This document shows, piece after piece, positions 41,277 through 53,720 of a stretch of DNA of 64,000 bases. The position numbers and the translations under genes are program-made. Positions within the stretch are counted from its first letter, which is position 1; every line of letters begins with the position of its first letter. The DNA is from Gnetum montanum. Taxonomy: Eukaryota; Streptophyta; Gnetopsida; Gnetales; Gnetaceae. The DNA is taken from assembly GCA_015680685.1 (NCBI GenBank), contig MNCI01036755.1:198538-262537 (forward strand). The letters run 5' to 3'. The notes under the pieces were generated by a model that saw only the letters and a list, made by a program, of their open reading frames with translations, had not been told where the DNA came from and made no database searches.

Positions 41277-42581
41277 TGTTTCCATGTAATCTCACATCTG
41301 TAGGAGTCTAAGGTGTATGCACTCAACCCATGATTAAACAAAAGGTAGAAACCCCAAAGGTTACCTTATCCTCAAGGTAACCCAAGGCAGTTCCACCAAC
41401 CCTTAACATATTATCCCAGTGGAACTGCACCACAATCAATTGAGCAATAGCAATAGTGGTAGCACCCACAATTATGGGGAATGCCACCACCAAGGAAATA
41501 GTATCCTTACCATCAACCTGACCCATATAGATATTACATGCATCAACCAATCTTCCCATGTGACTCTACTAGTCACATATCTCCTCAACCTAACTACCAA
41601 GCCCGCAAGTATTATGGGACACCCTCTTCTAGAGGCAATATTTTGCAAGGATATCATTCTTCTCATTTGGATGCATCTCTTCCCCCAATGGCTCCACTAC
41701 CACCTACTCCGGCAATGCAAGGTGAAATCCCTACCTAGCCATAGCAACGTAGTGCCACGAGGGCTATTAAGTATCAACCTACTATTGGTTCCAGCAACCA
41801 CATGAAGAAAAGACCTTTCTTTAGAACCAAAAAACCAACCAAGCCCTTGCAATCACAAGCAACTAGTTCCTTAGATGCCTTAGTATCAATCAAAACTTTG
41901 GAGCCTCCTTCAACCAAATCACCGCACTCAACACATATGGTCATGCTAACACATGTTGTCATTGATTGGATCAAAGCTGGCCATCTTCCCAAGAAATTTT
42001 CTAATCCTAGGAGTCCTATGATATACTTAAAAATCATTGTAAATGCATTATGCAAGGCTATTTTGGATTCAAGTTCTAGTGTCAACTTGATTTCTCAAGA
42101 AATGTACAAGGCCTAGAACCTGCCTTCATTGAAAAAGAGCAACATTGGTCTAGAGTTGGATGACCAATCCATCACTTTCCCATTGGGACTGGTGGAAGAC
42201 ATTGTTACCACTATTTGTGGGTGATCATACCCAGCTAACTTCCTAGTGATTCACAACGGTAAGGGGGACTTCCCAATCATAATGGGAAGAGCATGGCTAA
42301 GCACCATCGACGCACGCCTAGGAATCTGCAATCTTTACTTAGACATATCAAAGGAAAATACATTCGGAAAGATTGAGAAGAAGAAAGTTTCGTGCATCGC
42401 ATACAGTGAAATAGTGTGTAATTGTGTGCAGAGGTCATGGTTTGTGCAAAGTTTAACATTTCCTGCATGCAATCACTGTGCACAAGTGATCAACATACAA
42501 AGATGCCTATATGCAGTAGCCACACAACAAGAAGGTACCTAGTGGCTGATAGTTGATCAAAAAATTAGTTCACTCATATGC
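41277..42581 (+). pseudogene. element A gag end and protease
   Basis: 41277-41990 is a proline- and asparagine-rich stretch (YHHQGN, LPPMAPLPPTPAMQGEIPTQ-like) corresponding to the end of gag. The protease lies at about 41990-42370: ALCKAILDSSSSVNLISQEM has D-S-S-S where D-x-G-A is expected, then ITFPLGLVEDIVTTI, and near the end DFPIIMGRAWLSTIDARLGI, equivalent to the I-L-G-R-P-F-L segment of Athila proteases. One stop at 42222. The active-site Gly is lost in both A (S) and B (S). Confidence 0.75.
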
Positions 42582-43500
42582 ATGGAACCAATTGAGGGTT
42601 TGACTTATGCTTACATCGATAGCATAGATGCATTAGAGCAAGTCCACCATCAACTTCCAAGTATTAACCTTGAAAATATCAACTGGGGGAAGTTGGAAAT
42701 CCATGAGAAATTTAAGCAGGAGTCCCTTGAGCTAAAATCATTACCCACCAGTATAGAATACATGTTCCTTAAAAATGGAAAATCGGTAATTATCAATGCT
42801 AAGCTTGCTCCTCAACAAAAAGAAGAATTGATAAAGGTAATAAATAAATGGTTGAAAGCCTTCACTTGGTCATATCATGAATTAACTAGAATAGATCCTA
42901 GGATATGCCAACATAGAATTTACACTGACCCCTCTATGAAGCCTCGAAGACAACTGCAAAGGCGATTGAATACTAAGCTGAAGTAAGTAGTTAAGGAAGA
43001 AATTGAATAGCTTCTCAAGGTTGGGTTCATATACCCCATTGCTGATAGTGAATGGGTTAGCCCCTTAGTTATTGTGCCTAAAAAGGGAGGCAAATGGAGG
43101 GTGTGCATAGATTTTAGGCTACTAAATATGGCAACATTCAAAGATCACTTTCCATTATCATTTGTTGACCAAGTCTTAGACACCATACAATTTTCTTTAT
43201 GGATATAGCAGATATAATCAAATACAAATAGCCCTAGAAGACCAAGCCAAGACTATGTTCACCAATCCTTGGGGACCATTTGCATATAAATAGATGCCAT
43301 TTGGCTTGTGCAATGCCCTTGCAACATTTCAATGACTAGTTCTAAGCATATTCCAATAGCAGATAGGGAATGGCATGGAGGTCTTTATGGACAACTTCTC
43401 CACTTATGGAGAAAACTTTGATCAAGCCTTGGACCAGTTGGAGCAAGTGTTAAAAATATGTGTAGAAACTAATTTGAGGCTTAACTGTTAGAAAAGCCAT
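42582..43500 (+). pseudogene. element A reverse transcriptase
   Basis: An open lead-in of 134 codons (MEPIEGLTYAYIDS; SLPTSIEYMFLKNGKSVIIN; WLKAFTWSYHELTRIDPRIC) matches the Athila lead-in. Then WVSPLVIVPKKGGKWRVCID, and a deletion of about 18 bases near 43180 removes the stretch that in element B encodes AGHHYY before the FLDGYSRYNQ segment. The site is FMDNFSTYG (near 43388), with Asn in place of the second catalytic Asp (element B has FMDD). Stops at 42986, 43006, 43207 and others. Confidence 0.85.
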
Positions 43501-44330
43501 TTGATGGTCCACGAAGGCATAGTACTAGGGCACAGAATCTCACACACAAGGATAGAGGTAGACCTTGATAAAATCAAACTTATCCAGGGAATTACCCATC
43601 AACCAAAAATTATCAAAGATATTCAGTCATTCCTTGGACATACTAGCTACTATAGGAGATTTATTGAGAAATTTTCAAAGGTTGCCAAATCATTGGTGGA
43701 ATTATCGAAAAAGGATGTACCTTTTGAGTGGACCAGGGAATACGAATTAGCTTTCCCAACTCTGAAACAAAAGCTAGTAAAAACACCCATTCTACAAGCT
43801 CCTGACTAGTCCAAATCATTCCATATCATGACTAATGCACCCTACTATGCTTTAGGAGCTATACTTACATAGTTAGATGACTAGAAGTGTCCTTATTACA
43901 TACACTATGCTAGTAGAAATATTGTTGGTGCACAACTTAACTACACTACCACAGAGAAAGAATTAATGGTTGTACTATTTGCACTAGAAAAATTTAGACA
44001 CTATGTATTGGGATATAAAGTATATATACATATAGATCATAGTACAATAAGGTTCTTCATAAATAAGCCAACGGTAAGCCCTCATATCATATGATAGTTT
44101 GTAATCTTACAAGAGTTCGATCTTACGATGATCAATCGTAAAGGCACCAAGAACGTAGTTGCTGATCATTTATCTCAGTTGCGATGGGACAACAAAGAGG
44201 ATGAGTATCCAATTTTTGATCATTTCCATCATGAATTCCTCTTTGCTGGTGTAGTGAATAATCAATAACCCATGGAGACAAACTAGTACAATAGCAATCT
44301 TACCTATCTCCTCACCCAACAAACACCACA
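43501..44330 (+). pseudogene. element A RNase H region
   Basis: IVLGHRISHTRIEVDLDKIK and IQSFLGHTSYYRRFIEKFSK end the reverse transcriptase. TNAPYYALGAILT (normally D-A-S) and GAQLNYTTTEKELMVVLFAL, then YIHIDHSTIRFF, follow as RNase H, and GTKNVVADHLSQL near 44150 is the usual end. The first catalytic Asp is Asn. Stops at 43807, 43870 and 43882. Confidence 0.82.
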
Positions 44331-45640
44331 AGAGTTAAACCTTAAGAAGAAACAACAGTTTCTTCACCGAGCCAAGTACTTTATGGAGATCAATGGGAAA
44401 CTTTACAAAGTGTTTCCTGATGGCTTGGTTCGATGGTATGTTCCCAATATAGATCAATTAAAATTTCTCCAAGATGCTCATGAGGGTCCTTGTGGGGGTC
44501 ATTACACTGGGAGACGAATGACCATCAAGATCCTTCTTGTAGGATATTATTGGCCTACTTTATTTCAGGATGCCCATCGTTTCGTCCAATCTTGTGAGTG
44601 CTGTCAACATGATGGGGGAATGACTACTAGAATAGAGGGTCGACAACAATGGATTCAACCATTAGAACCCTTCGAAATTTTGAGAATTGATTTTATGGGG
44701 CCGATTACACCAATGTCCAATGGAAAAGCTTATATTATTGTTGCCATTGATTACCTAACAAAATGGGCTGAAGCAGCTGCTATTAAAGATTGTACATCAT
44801 CTATAGCTGCATGATTTGTTTAACAACAAATCATAAAAAGGTTTGGTGTGTCACGTGCACTTATTTTAGACAATGGTATGCACTTCACAGGTGCAACTTT
44901 TCAAAAATTAATGCAACACTTAGGGATTGAACACAAATTAACAGCACCATACCACCCCTAAGCGAACGGTCAAGCAAAAGTCACCAACAGGGAGATTATG
45001 AAGATATTGATAAGAACTGTTAGCAAGTTTAGGTGAGATTGGAGCACTAAACTGAATGATGCTCTTTGGGCATATCGCTCCACATGGAAACTCCCTACAG
45101 GCTACTCTCCCTATGAGTTAGTGTATGGTAAATTACCAATGCTTCTCATTCGAACTAAGCTCTATACACTATCCATGGCATGTGACCTCAACCTTGACCT
45201 TGATCTAGCATAGAAACAAAGGTTAGTAATCCTTAACTTACTAGATGAAAAATGACTAGCTGCCCTATCATCTAATGAGTTGCACAAGGCATTGAATAAA
45301 CAACGTCATGACCTAAGGATTAGAAAAGTTAAATATCAACCAAGAGATAAGGTTCTATACTAGAATCCCACACATGTGCCACAATGTACCAAATTTTAAA
45401 CACTATGGAAAGGATCTAATATTATTTATGTAACTTTTCCTTCAGGTGCCATGACAATATACAAACCTAAGAGCCCATATAAGAAACTATTGATCAATGT
45501 TCAACAAACGAAACCTTTCCATGAGCTTAGGACAGCCATTACACATGCTACCTTTGTTGATGGACAACCTTGCTTACTATTTTGGATCTCCTCCTTCCAA
45601 CTCAGTCGTGAAGGAGATGGCCACCTATACTAACCATTTT
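44330..45640 (+). pseudogene. element A integrase
   Basis: The zinc-binding part is intact: H...H in HEGPCGGHYTGRRM and C-x-x-C in SCECCQH (44485-44612). The core has RIDFMGPITPMSNGKAYIIV (first Asp), LILDNGMHFTGATF (second Asp) and YHP-ANGQAKVTNRE (third acid E replaced by K in QAKV). Then LWAYRSTWKLPTGYSPYELV and a basic C-terminal part to about 45640. Stops at 44812, 44820, 44959 and 45034. Confidence 0.85.
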
Positions 45641-47567
45641 ATTTCGTTAATTAATTTTGAATTTTTCTTTTACACATTTTTTTTACACATTCTTTCAACT
45701 TTTCTTATTTTTGTTTTACACCATCATTCATATTTTTACTATTTCTTTGTTTGCTTGATTACTTTTATTCATCATCCAATAAGTGCTCATGATGGTGGAT
45801 TGAATTATATCATATTGATTGCTAATGTTTGGGTTCTACCTTTGAATTATGATGCTGATATTAAGGTATGGTTCTTTTGGTAAAACAGGCGATGAGTCCA
45901 CGCCGTCCACTCATCCATACAACTCTATGGTCTCCTTTAGCTTGGAACTGTACAGTTCCTTTTTTCTAAGTAAACTTTTAATGAATTGGTGGTTGGGTAG
46001 TTTTCAAACCAAGGAAATACTTAAAGGATGAAAAGGTATGACTTCAAGGGGATTTGATGAATTTGTGCTGGCCATTATCTTGGGTTCTTGGGTGCTTTTT
46101 CTTCAATTTTTTGCCATTTTGACATTGTTCAAAAATTGGGAAGTTGAGTGAATAAAAATAAGTCTTTGCATGGTGTGGTTCTCATGCAAAAGTTTAAAAA
46201 AAAAGAACAAAAAAAAAAGAAAAAAATAACAAAAAAATAGTGAGAATTCAAATCACACCCCTTAGACCTAATAAAGTAATATGGGCTGCAAGCACTGGTT
46301 ATGAAACTAAAAAGATATGTTACCCATGATTTAAGGTTTCCTCTAACTAAGGCCCTTTCTCGCTTCCTACTTCTCCTTCTTGCGCTCTTTGGAATGGTGG
46401 TAACTTTTTGTAGAAGCATTCTTGTTACTTCAGGTGGATGGATTGGTCAAGTGTATTGATGCAAGGTCACTAGATGTGGTTTCTTTGAGTCTAGATTTGG
46501 GATGAGTTCTACTCAGTTGCATTAACCATAAAGTACACAAGGGGCTTTACACAACCTTGTTCTTGGGATTCCATTTCATTCTTTCTCTCCATCTTTCTTC
46601 CCATTTTTCACCTCATTTCTAGTTTTATCATTAGTTTTTTCTAAGTTGATGCATTTTTTTTCTTTGGTGAATTCTTGTGGATAAGTTTTTAACTCTTGCT
46701 TCCAAATGACATTCCTAGAGCCTATGAACTCTTTGGTTTGTGGGTTTTTTAGGGTATAAAAGTTATGAGCCTACTTTGGGGAGGACTCACTGCATTTCTT
46801 TTTGGTGCAATTATTAACTTATTTCCCTTAAAAATTTCTTGCAATTAATCATTTCTTGTTTCATCCCCATCCATGACATCCATTTTATTAGCATTGTCTT
46901 TGATATTTTTCATCTTTCTTGTTCCTCATTTTTTTCCATCTTCTAGCTACTAGACGTTCACTCTTAGTTGTGGGGGCCCTAGCACAATTTTTTTAATTTT
47001 TTCCATTTTACTAATTGCCTAATCCCTACACCTTGGGTAGTTGCCAGTGATAAATCTCTGAACTAGTTTTTGCCATAACCACTACTCAACCAATGTGCTT
47101 CATATCAAGGCAAGGTATCAATTGCATTGTGGTTTATCTATCCTTGCTCATTTGTGACCATGTTGTGTGTGCAGATGACAATCATACAAATAATCGACTA
47201 GGGTTGGAGGAAGCACTCAAGATGGAAAGAATCTAGAGTATTTATAAAAGGAGCAAGTTCAATGGCATGGATATGGATAAACAACAGAAGGCATAATCTC
47301 GGCATTGGCGGAAACATGCTCCATCTTCTTTCTGTCTCTCTTTTTCTCTTCAAGCTACCAAATAAAGGCTTAGATGTCATTTATGTATGAGTGTTTCCCA
47401 CAATGGTCATGAATACTAATGTTGTAATATGCTTATTGATTCATTCACTGGGCATGTTAAGTTTGTCATCCCATTCCACCATCAGTTGTCAATTAGTCAA
47501 TAATCCCATACCTTTCTAATATTTTGAAAGGAACTCAAGGATGAGTTTTCATTCAATCATGGTCATA
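45640..47567 (+). other. element A 3' region without coding features
   Basis: T-rich, with an A-run near 46195-46240 and small chance frames. It matches 58139-58762 of element B and, inverted, 58962-59977. No env-like frame and no clean polypurine tract next to the 3' LTR (the last purine-rich word is AAAGGAACTCAAGGATGAG near 47526). Confidence 0.6.
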
Positions 47568-48610
47568 TGATGAAGTGGTTACTCTAATTATTAGAGAAGT
47601 TATTATTAGAGAAGTTACTCTAATAATTAGATTAGTTATTATTAGAGTGATTACTCTAATTATTAGAGCGGTTATTATTGGAGTGGTTACTCTAATAATT
47701 AGAGTGGTTATTATTGGAGTAGTTACTTTAATTATTATAGCAATTATTATTAGAGTGGTTACTCTAATAATTAGAGTGGTTATTATTGGAGTAATTATTC
47801 TAATTATTAGAGAAATTACTCTAATTATTAGAGTAATTTCTCCTAAGTCTATAAATACAGTGCCCAGGTGCACAATTGGAAAGAAGTCGTGTAGCAATCA
47901 AGTAGGGAAACTCTTGTAGTTTGTCTGAAAGTTAGAGTATTTTCCAAGTGCCCAAAGTAAGAGGTCGAAGTGTGGATGGATCTTTATTCGAGCATGTAGC
48001 TAAGCACACCTTCTATATGACAATAAAGATGAGCTCTTTGATTCATCCTTGTAGCACTTGAGATTTTTTTCTTACACATTTCTATTATTTTATTTTCTTA
48101 TGCATTTATTTTATTTTATTTTATGCACTTTACATTTCTATTATTATCAGAACAATTCATTTTGATCAATTAACAAAATCGTTAAATTACACTCAGTACG
48201 GTCACTTTAAGCATGCGTATAACACTTGGTAACCCAGTAACAATTAGAATTTGGTAATCCTAGTAGTGTTGCACTCATTTAGGATGTGTACAACAAGTGA
48301 GAACATATACTGGTGTTAGGATTAGTTAAATCCTAGTTAATCAGTAGTTAAGTTAAATTAGTGACTTAGTTGCCTCTCTCCTTCCCTACTAGTGTAGGAC
48401 ATAAAAACATAAAAACTATAAAAATCATATGCCTCAAACTTACTTAACCATACAATCATGACATATAGGTAAGCTTGGAAAGACAATGATCAACCAACCT
48501 ATCCTTGTTCCACAAGGGCGCATAAGCACTTAGTCCTTGGAATTTGACCAAATCGTGCATGAAATGCTTGTATTCGTATGGTTGAGCATAGGGTACCTCG
48601 CTTTTCATCA
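47568..48610 (+). repeat. 3' LTR of element A
   Basis: 1043 bp, TGATGAAG...TTTTCATCA. It has the same 36-bp palindromic array (47578-47845), TATAAATA at 47850 and the T-rich U5. The frames 47553-47897 (-) and 47575-47919 (+) are repeat artefacts. Confidence 0.93.
47850..47857 (+). promoter_or_regulatory. TATA box of the element A 3' LTR
   Basis: TATAAATA in the context TAAGTCTATAAATACAGTG, as at 38610. Confidence 0.8.
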
Positions 48611-49085
48611 AGTGGCTTATAAATGTACTTTGGACCTATCGAATGATGTTCTATACTATAACTAGTGTAATTCCGTATAGCCTAGTTTTTGGTTCTATAG
48701 CTAGGTTACCTCTTGAATTGCAAGTGCCATCACTCCAAGTAGCCTTATCATACTTCATCAATGATGAATAGAACTAAGAGTTGTGCACCATGGATCTAGT
48801 CCTGGTGGAAGAGAAATAGGTGAAAATGCTTACTCATGTTAAGTGTTACTAGGAGAGGTAGAAACGACAACACAACCATAACCTAGAAAAGCACAAGATC
48901 AAGGAAGAAGACCTAGTTCTCAAAGCTATTTGTGAGCATGTGGAAAAATTCTCAGCAAACTAGGAAGGATGTTCCCTAGTCACTAATGCCTATGGCAATG
49001 GAGCCTTTTGGATACCAAGCATGGATGGGAATGAGTTGGCCAATTTAGTAAATCATTCCTACTTGAAGCCTTATGACATGTAACT
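48611..49085 (+). pseudogene. E3 integrase, second part
   Basis: Continues the frame from 38327: an L-W-T-Y-R segment, SVIPYSLVFGSIARLPLELQ and VPSLQVALSYFINDE are the usual end of the catalytic core and the linker in Tat integrases. The C-terminal part NAYGNGAFWIPSMDGNELAN and HSYLKPYDM closes the protein near 49080. Several stops. This fits element A having inserted into the E3 integrase gene. Confidence 0.8.
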
Positions 49086-50150
49086 CGTGAGAATCAACCA
49101 TTGACATTGATGGAATTTGCAACAAATGAGAAGTGAGCCTATACAATTTTCTTTTGCACAACATATGGACTAAAAAGTTAATGAAAATTTCCTTTGGGTG
49201 TACCAATTGTGACCATTGGTAGCCTAGTTCACTAATTATTTTATATGATCTTATGCATTATCATGTAATAACATGTTTTCTTTGTCTTATTTCTTATTTT
49301 CTTGGGGTTGTGCTTGTAGGATGAAGGCTGGAGTCCTCATAGAGGTGTAACTCATTATGATAGAAAGTCACCACATGACCTTGATTGTAAGATTCAATGA
49401 GTGTGTCCTATTGTGCTAAGAGAGCTTATTCCACTTCATTCCTACTACTCCTTAAGCTCAACCTTGTAGCCTAATTATAACCTTCCTCACCTTAAATGAT
49501 AATGTTGACATATGTCAAACACTCATGCATTATGACCATATGATAACCCTTCGTCATGCTCTATCTACAAGTTTTTTAAATGTAACACATCTCATTCAAT
49601 GGAAAAACCATTAATTTTGTCAAATGTAATACATCTCATTCAATAGGAAAAACAAATCGAATTAGCCTTGGTAAAGAAACCCAATGAAGGTTTCACCATA
49701 AAAAAAATGAAAAAGCAAATTGCCAAGAAGCTGAGAGGCCAAAGAAGACCAAAAGACAAATCGATGCCTTCAAACATGTAAAGGGAGGAGCCCAATGGCC
49801 AAAGAAAACCTTGGAATGAAGTGTTGGTTCCTCAAATGCATTGTTGAGTAACCAACACTTCAAAGAAAAAAGAGTGAAGACTTATTGATTAATCAACATG
49901 TTAGTTTCATATTGTATCCATGATGTTAATACTTGGAAGTCATTAGTAGTCCTCAGGATCAAACATTACCTATGAATTGCACCATTTCATCATAGCCTTA
50001 TCCCATCATCACAAGCACTCTTTGGCATGGTTTGACACTAATAAATCAAGCATGGAGAGGAAACATTGGTGATGGACCTACAATGATGTTTTATATTCTT
50101 TGTCATTACCTCTTAGGTCAACCCTCAAGATACCAACAAAGAGGGTCCAA
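49086..50150 (+). other. E3 3' untranslated region and polypurine tract
   Basis: No open frame of interest. Near 49490-49650 there is a loosely repeated ACATCTCATTCAATGG motif. The end (50045-50150) matches 1-106 of the window. The purine run AACAAAGAGGG at 50135-50145 lies directly before the LTR. Confidence 0.6.
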
Positions 50151-50769
50151 TGAAACACCACCAAGAAAATGCATTTTGTAATATTTTGACATTGTAATTC
50201 TTACCCCATGAAGCTTGAGGCTAAAAATTCATTGTAAAATGTGAAGATTGTAATCTACAAGATGCAATTTCTCATTTTTAAATTTTGGGGCTGAAAAATG
50301 CCTCATAAGTGATAAAATCCTTAATAACTAAGTGAAAAAAGTCATATCATGCCTATATTTTGGCTTAGGAGGGGTCTGAAATGCCTTCTGGACTATCAAA
50401 ATTGGCATTTTCATGGGTTTTCTTGGAGGGAGGTATAACCTTTTCTACACTAAAATCATATGTGCTTAGTGTTGGGGGGTGTAACGTCACCTATGCTTAG
50501 CATTAGGGGGTTTAACTCCCAACACTCTAGCATTGGTCTTGCTCCCAGCATGGCTCATGCAGCCCTAGTGTTACCCCAATTATTCCAACATGGGTGTAAT
50601 ACTGCTAGCATGGTTCATACATCCCAACATTACTCCAAAAGATTAATGTGGATGGAAGAAGCTAGCATGGTTTAAATCTTTATTTATTATTTTTGGTATC
50701 TAGAATGGTTTTGGTACCTTGGGGGTATCAAAACTTACCATACATGGAAACCATACTAGACTTAGATAT
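50151..50769 (+). repeat. E3 3' LTR, truncated by element B
   Basis: Begins TGAAACACCA, like the E0 LTR at 107. From about 50455 to 50690 it has a cluster of motifs such as GCTTAGTGTTGGGG, CCAACACTCTAGCATTGG and GCTAGCATGGTT, comparable in place to the hairpin clusters of E0 and E4 but with another sequence. It ends at the element B insertion. The small frame 50460-50675 lies in this cluster and is not a gene. Confidence 0.7.
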
Positions 50770-50777
50770 TGATGAGA

Positions 50778-50940
50778 GTAGTTACTCTAGCGGTTACTCT
50801 AGCAGTTACTCTAATTATTAGAGTGGTTACTCTAGCAGTTACTCTAGTAGTTATTCTAATTATTAAAGTGGTTACTCTAGCGGTTACTTTAGCAGTTATT
50901 CTACTTATTAGAGCGATTACTCTAATTATTAGATTAGTTG
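50778..50940. repeat. short tandem repeats in the U3 of element B
   Basis: About ten copies of a 12-base word of the form GTTACTCTAGCG, in groups of three separated by the palindromic core. Frames 50762-51001 (-) and 50769-51005 (+) with repeated V-T-L residues are caused by the repeat. Confidence 0.88.
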
Positions 50941-50950
50941 CTCCCAAGCC

Positions 50951-50960
50951 TATAAATATA
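50951..50960 (+). promoter_or_regulatory. TATA box of the element B LTR
   Basis: TATAAATATA in CCAAGCCTATAAATATAGTG, same context as 38610. Confidence 0.82.
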
Positions 50961-51696
50961 GTGCCCATGCATATAATTGAGAGAAGTCTTTTAGTAGTCA
51001 AGTAGTGAAACTCTTGTAGTCTATTTGAAAGTTAGAGTATTTTCCAAGTGCCCGCAGTAGGAGGTCTAAGTATGGATAGATTTTTATTTAAGCATTGTAT
51101 ACCTGAGCACACCTTGTGTACAACAATAAATATGAGCTCTTTGATTCATCCTTGTAGCACTTGAGATTTGTTTTCTTATGCATTTATTTTATTTTATTTT
51201 CTTATGCATTTATTTTATTTTATGCACTTTACATTTTTTTTATTAGCACAAAAATTCATTTTGATCAATTAAGAAAATCATTAAATTACACAAGCACGAT
51301 CACTTCAAGCATGCATGTAGTGCTTAGTAACCCAGTAACGATTAGTGTTAGTGTTGCACTAGTTCAGGATGTGTACGGAAAGTGGGAATGGATGCTTGTG
51401 TTAGGATTAGTTAGAACTTAGTTAATGAGTAGTTAAGCTAAATTATTCACGTAGTTATCTCTCTCTTTCCCTACTAGTGCAGGAGATAAAAACATAAAAC
51501 CTATAAAAATCATATGCCTCAAGCTTACTTAACCATACAATTGTGACATACAAGTAAGCTTGGAAAGACAATGATCAACCAACCTGTCCTTATTCCACAA
51601 GGGCGCATAAGCACTTAGTCCTTGGAATTCAATCCGATCATGCATAAAACTCTCATATTCTTATGGTTGAGCATAGGGGTACCTCACCGTTCATCA

Positions 51697-51716
51697 TTGA
51701 TGTCGTTGCTAGGGAC
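51697..51716 (+). other. primer-binding site of element B (Asp-tRNA type)
   Basis: TTGATGTCGTTGCTAGGGAC directly after the LTR. Compared with the Athila-type TGGCGCCGTTGCCGGGGA, the differences are mostly C/T and G/A, and the GTTGC core is kept. Confidence 0.75.
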
Positions 51717-51832
51717 TTAGTTGTTTATGCACTAATTAGAACATAGGAAATAATTCATATCATTGGAACAAACCCTTATGGTTGATTAAGAAAATAATAA
51801 ATAAGAATACATTGCACATTGAACAAATAAGT

Positions 51833-53720
51833 ATGTCTTCTTCTTTGTAAAAAATCACTTCACTGCCTAGGTCTAAAACAAGAAACAATCGATAGCGTAA
51901 TACACATGACATTGATCCGCCAGTCCCTCAACAAGTTTGAGTGGTATATATTCATCCCAATGAGTATATACTAGACTTCACCTTTATCCTCCATCAAGAT
52001 GAACAACTACATTGGTGAGACTTAGAAGGTAACATAGTGTTACCTCCCAATCATTCAATCCCAAGCATGCTTCTTCATGCTCTCACATGAATTGGCATGC
52101 CGCACTTACATGCAGAATACATTGTGCAAGACCATGACTTGAGAAAATATTGTTCCATGGAGGCACAACATCAAAGGGATTTGTAATAGGAGAGACATCA
52201 TAAGTATTTGAAGGGTAATTTGTTGCAATATGTCCCACATGTCTTAAGCAGAAATGAGGGTGGTGAACCTACCTCAGGCAGTCACCCACACAACGATGTT
52301 CCTCCCCTTGACTTTGGCCAAGGGGTTGTGTATCAGAACCTTCATTTTACTATTCATAACCCAAGTTCTAATACCCATGGGCACAAAAGGTCAAAAAAAA
52401 GGACATGAACACATGATAAAGATGGAAATTTTTATAGCAATTGCGATCGAGGCCGAGACAACCGAAGAGAAGGTGGCAAACACCATCATGGTGACAGTTC
52501 TCCTTTTTCTTCACCTTCATCCTCTCCTTTAGTGTCTAGACATAGTTATAAAGAAAAAGACCATGGGAATAAAGGTAGGAAAAGTGGAAGTTATAGATGA
52601 AATAGCTAGGAAAGGGGACGAGGGCACTCTAGAGAGTCGTGACATAGAAGAAGGGAGAGTAGGGAACAACATAGGCATCATAGATGCCATAGATAAGACA
52701 ATCATGATGAACCCCTACTTGCTACTCGAAGCATGTTGGACATAACTGAGGTTGTTAAAATTCCAAAAAGGCACATGAAAGATAGTAGGATCAAGAGATT
52801 AGATATGAACAACATCCCATGATTTGAAGGGGAATACAATGCTGATCCTCAGAATTACTTACAAGCATTCCATGATGCATATGCGTTACAAAATACAGAG
52901 AATGAAAGGCAAAAACTTAAGTTGTTTCCATGGAAACTGGTTAAATAAGTGGAAAGCTAGTACTAGTCTTTAGAACCAGAATCCATTTGTAGGTGGATTA
53001 CTATGTTAGAACTATTTAATGACAAGTACCAAATGTACTCCCGAGTGTCTAACTTGTGAAAGAAAATCCAAGGCTAGAAACAAGGAGGACATGAACCCTT
53101 GGATGCTGCCATGGGCTGATATTATGCACTATTACATCATTTTCCTAGCCATGGTTATTCACAAAGGGATCAACTATGCCATCTCGTGGATGGGCTTAGG
53201 CATGAAACGAGAAGAACCCTTAGGACTTATGCCCAAGGAAGACTATCTGAGCTTAGGTTCCATCAAATTCAAAGATTATTGGAGCAAGTTGCTAAGGAAG
53301 AAGGTGAGCTATGGAAGAGAGAAAGTATGGAAGAGTATAACCAAGATCCTTCCCTCTAGAATAGGGGAGTAAGATTTTGTGAGGATGAAGAAGAGTTACC
53401 ACACATAAAGATGGTGAATAGGAAAAATGTTCCTATCCAAAAGTTGACACAAGAAGTATCGACAAAGGTAGACCAAATGTGGGATTCCCTAGACAGTAGA
53501 TTTCAATTTGTTCTTAAAATAGTAGAGGAGTCTAGAGAACAAGGTAGTGATTGCGAGAAAAGAAAAATGAAAGAGGCTAAACATGCACATAGCAAGGGTA
53601 AGGGAAAATTTACCATCATTGAAGAGGTTGTGGATTCAGAAATAGACAATGATAGTGGATGTGAGATATGTCAATATAACCATCCTAAGGGATGTTTCCT
53701 TATAATCTCACATCTGTAGG
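51833..53720 (+). pseudogene. element B gag
   Basis: Starts MSSSL and parallels A: DPPVPQQV and VVYIHPNEYILDFTFILHQD, then LSRNEGGEPTSGSHPHNDVP (52208-52408 open), an RS/H-rich part, the capsid region near 52760-53040 (LDMNNIP, YNADPQNYLQAFHDAYALQN), and a helical tail with VDQMWDSLDSRFQFVLKIVE and CEICQYNHPKGCF, a likely cysteine/histidine remnant of a zinc knuckle. Several TAG/TAA stops and frameshifts (for example near 52985-53060). Confidence 0.8.

Larger units (their letters stand above)
38328..48610 (+). mobile_element. Element A: Athila-like Ty3/gypsy element
   Basis: LTRs of exactly 1043 bp each (38328-39370 and 47568-48610), ends TGATGA...TCATCA, AGTGG duplications. The primer site resembles the Asp-tRNA site typical of Athila-type elements. 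Order: serine/arginine-rich gag, protease, reverse transcriptase, RNase H, integrase, then 1.9 kb without coding features. Protease and reverse transcriptase lead-in resemble Athila pol. I see no env-like frame. Many stops and frameshifts; inactive. Confidence 0.92.
1731..50769 (+). mobile_element. E3: old Tat-like Ty3/gypsy element in three pieces
   Basis: Plus-strand pieces: 1731-2936 (end of gag and protease), about 35346-38327 (reverse transcriptase, RNase H, second RNase H, start of integrase) and 48611-50769 (end of integrase, 3' untranslated part, start of the 3' LTR). The gaps are filled by E5 with its nested elements and by element A. Removing element A and one AGTGG copy restores an uninterrupted integrase frame. 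The 5' end is not seen, because E0 abuts it at 1731, and the 3' LTR is cut by element B. All parts carry many stops, so the copy is dead and is the oldest layer here. Confidence 0.75.
50770..51696 (+). repeat. 5' LTR of element B
   Basis: 927 bp from TGATGAGAG to TTCATCA. The U3 array is shorter than in A and built on GTTACTCTAGCG words with the same CTCTAATTATTAGAG core at 50809 and 50923. TATAAATATA at 50951. Poly(A)-like AATAAATAT near 51124. Confidence 0.9.

Noticed and set aside
45640-47567. Env-like gene after integrase of element A, as in some Athila elements
   Set aside because: No frame longer than about 130 codons, hydrophobic residues come from T-rich sequence, and no conserved reading with element B.
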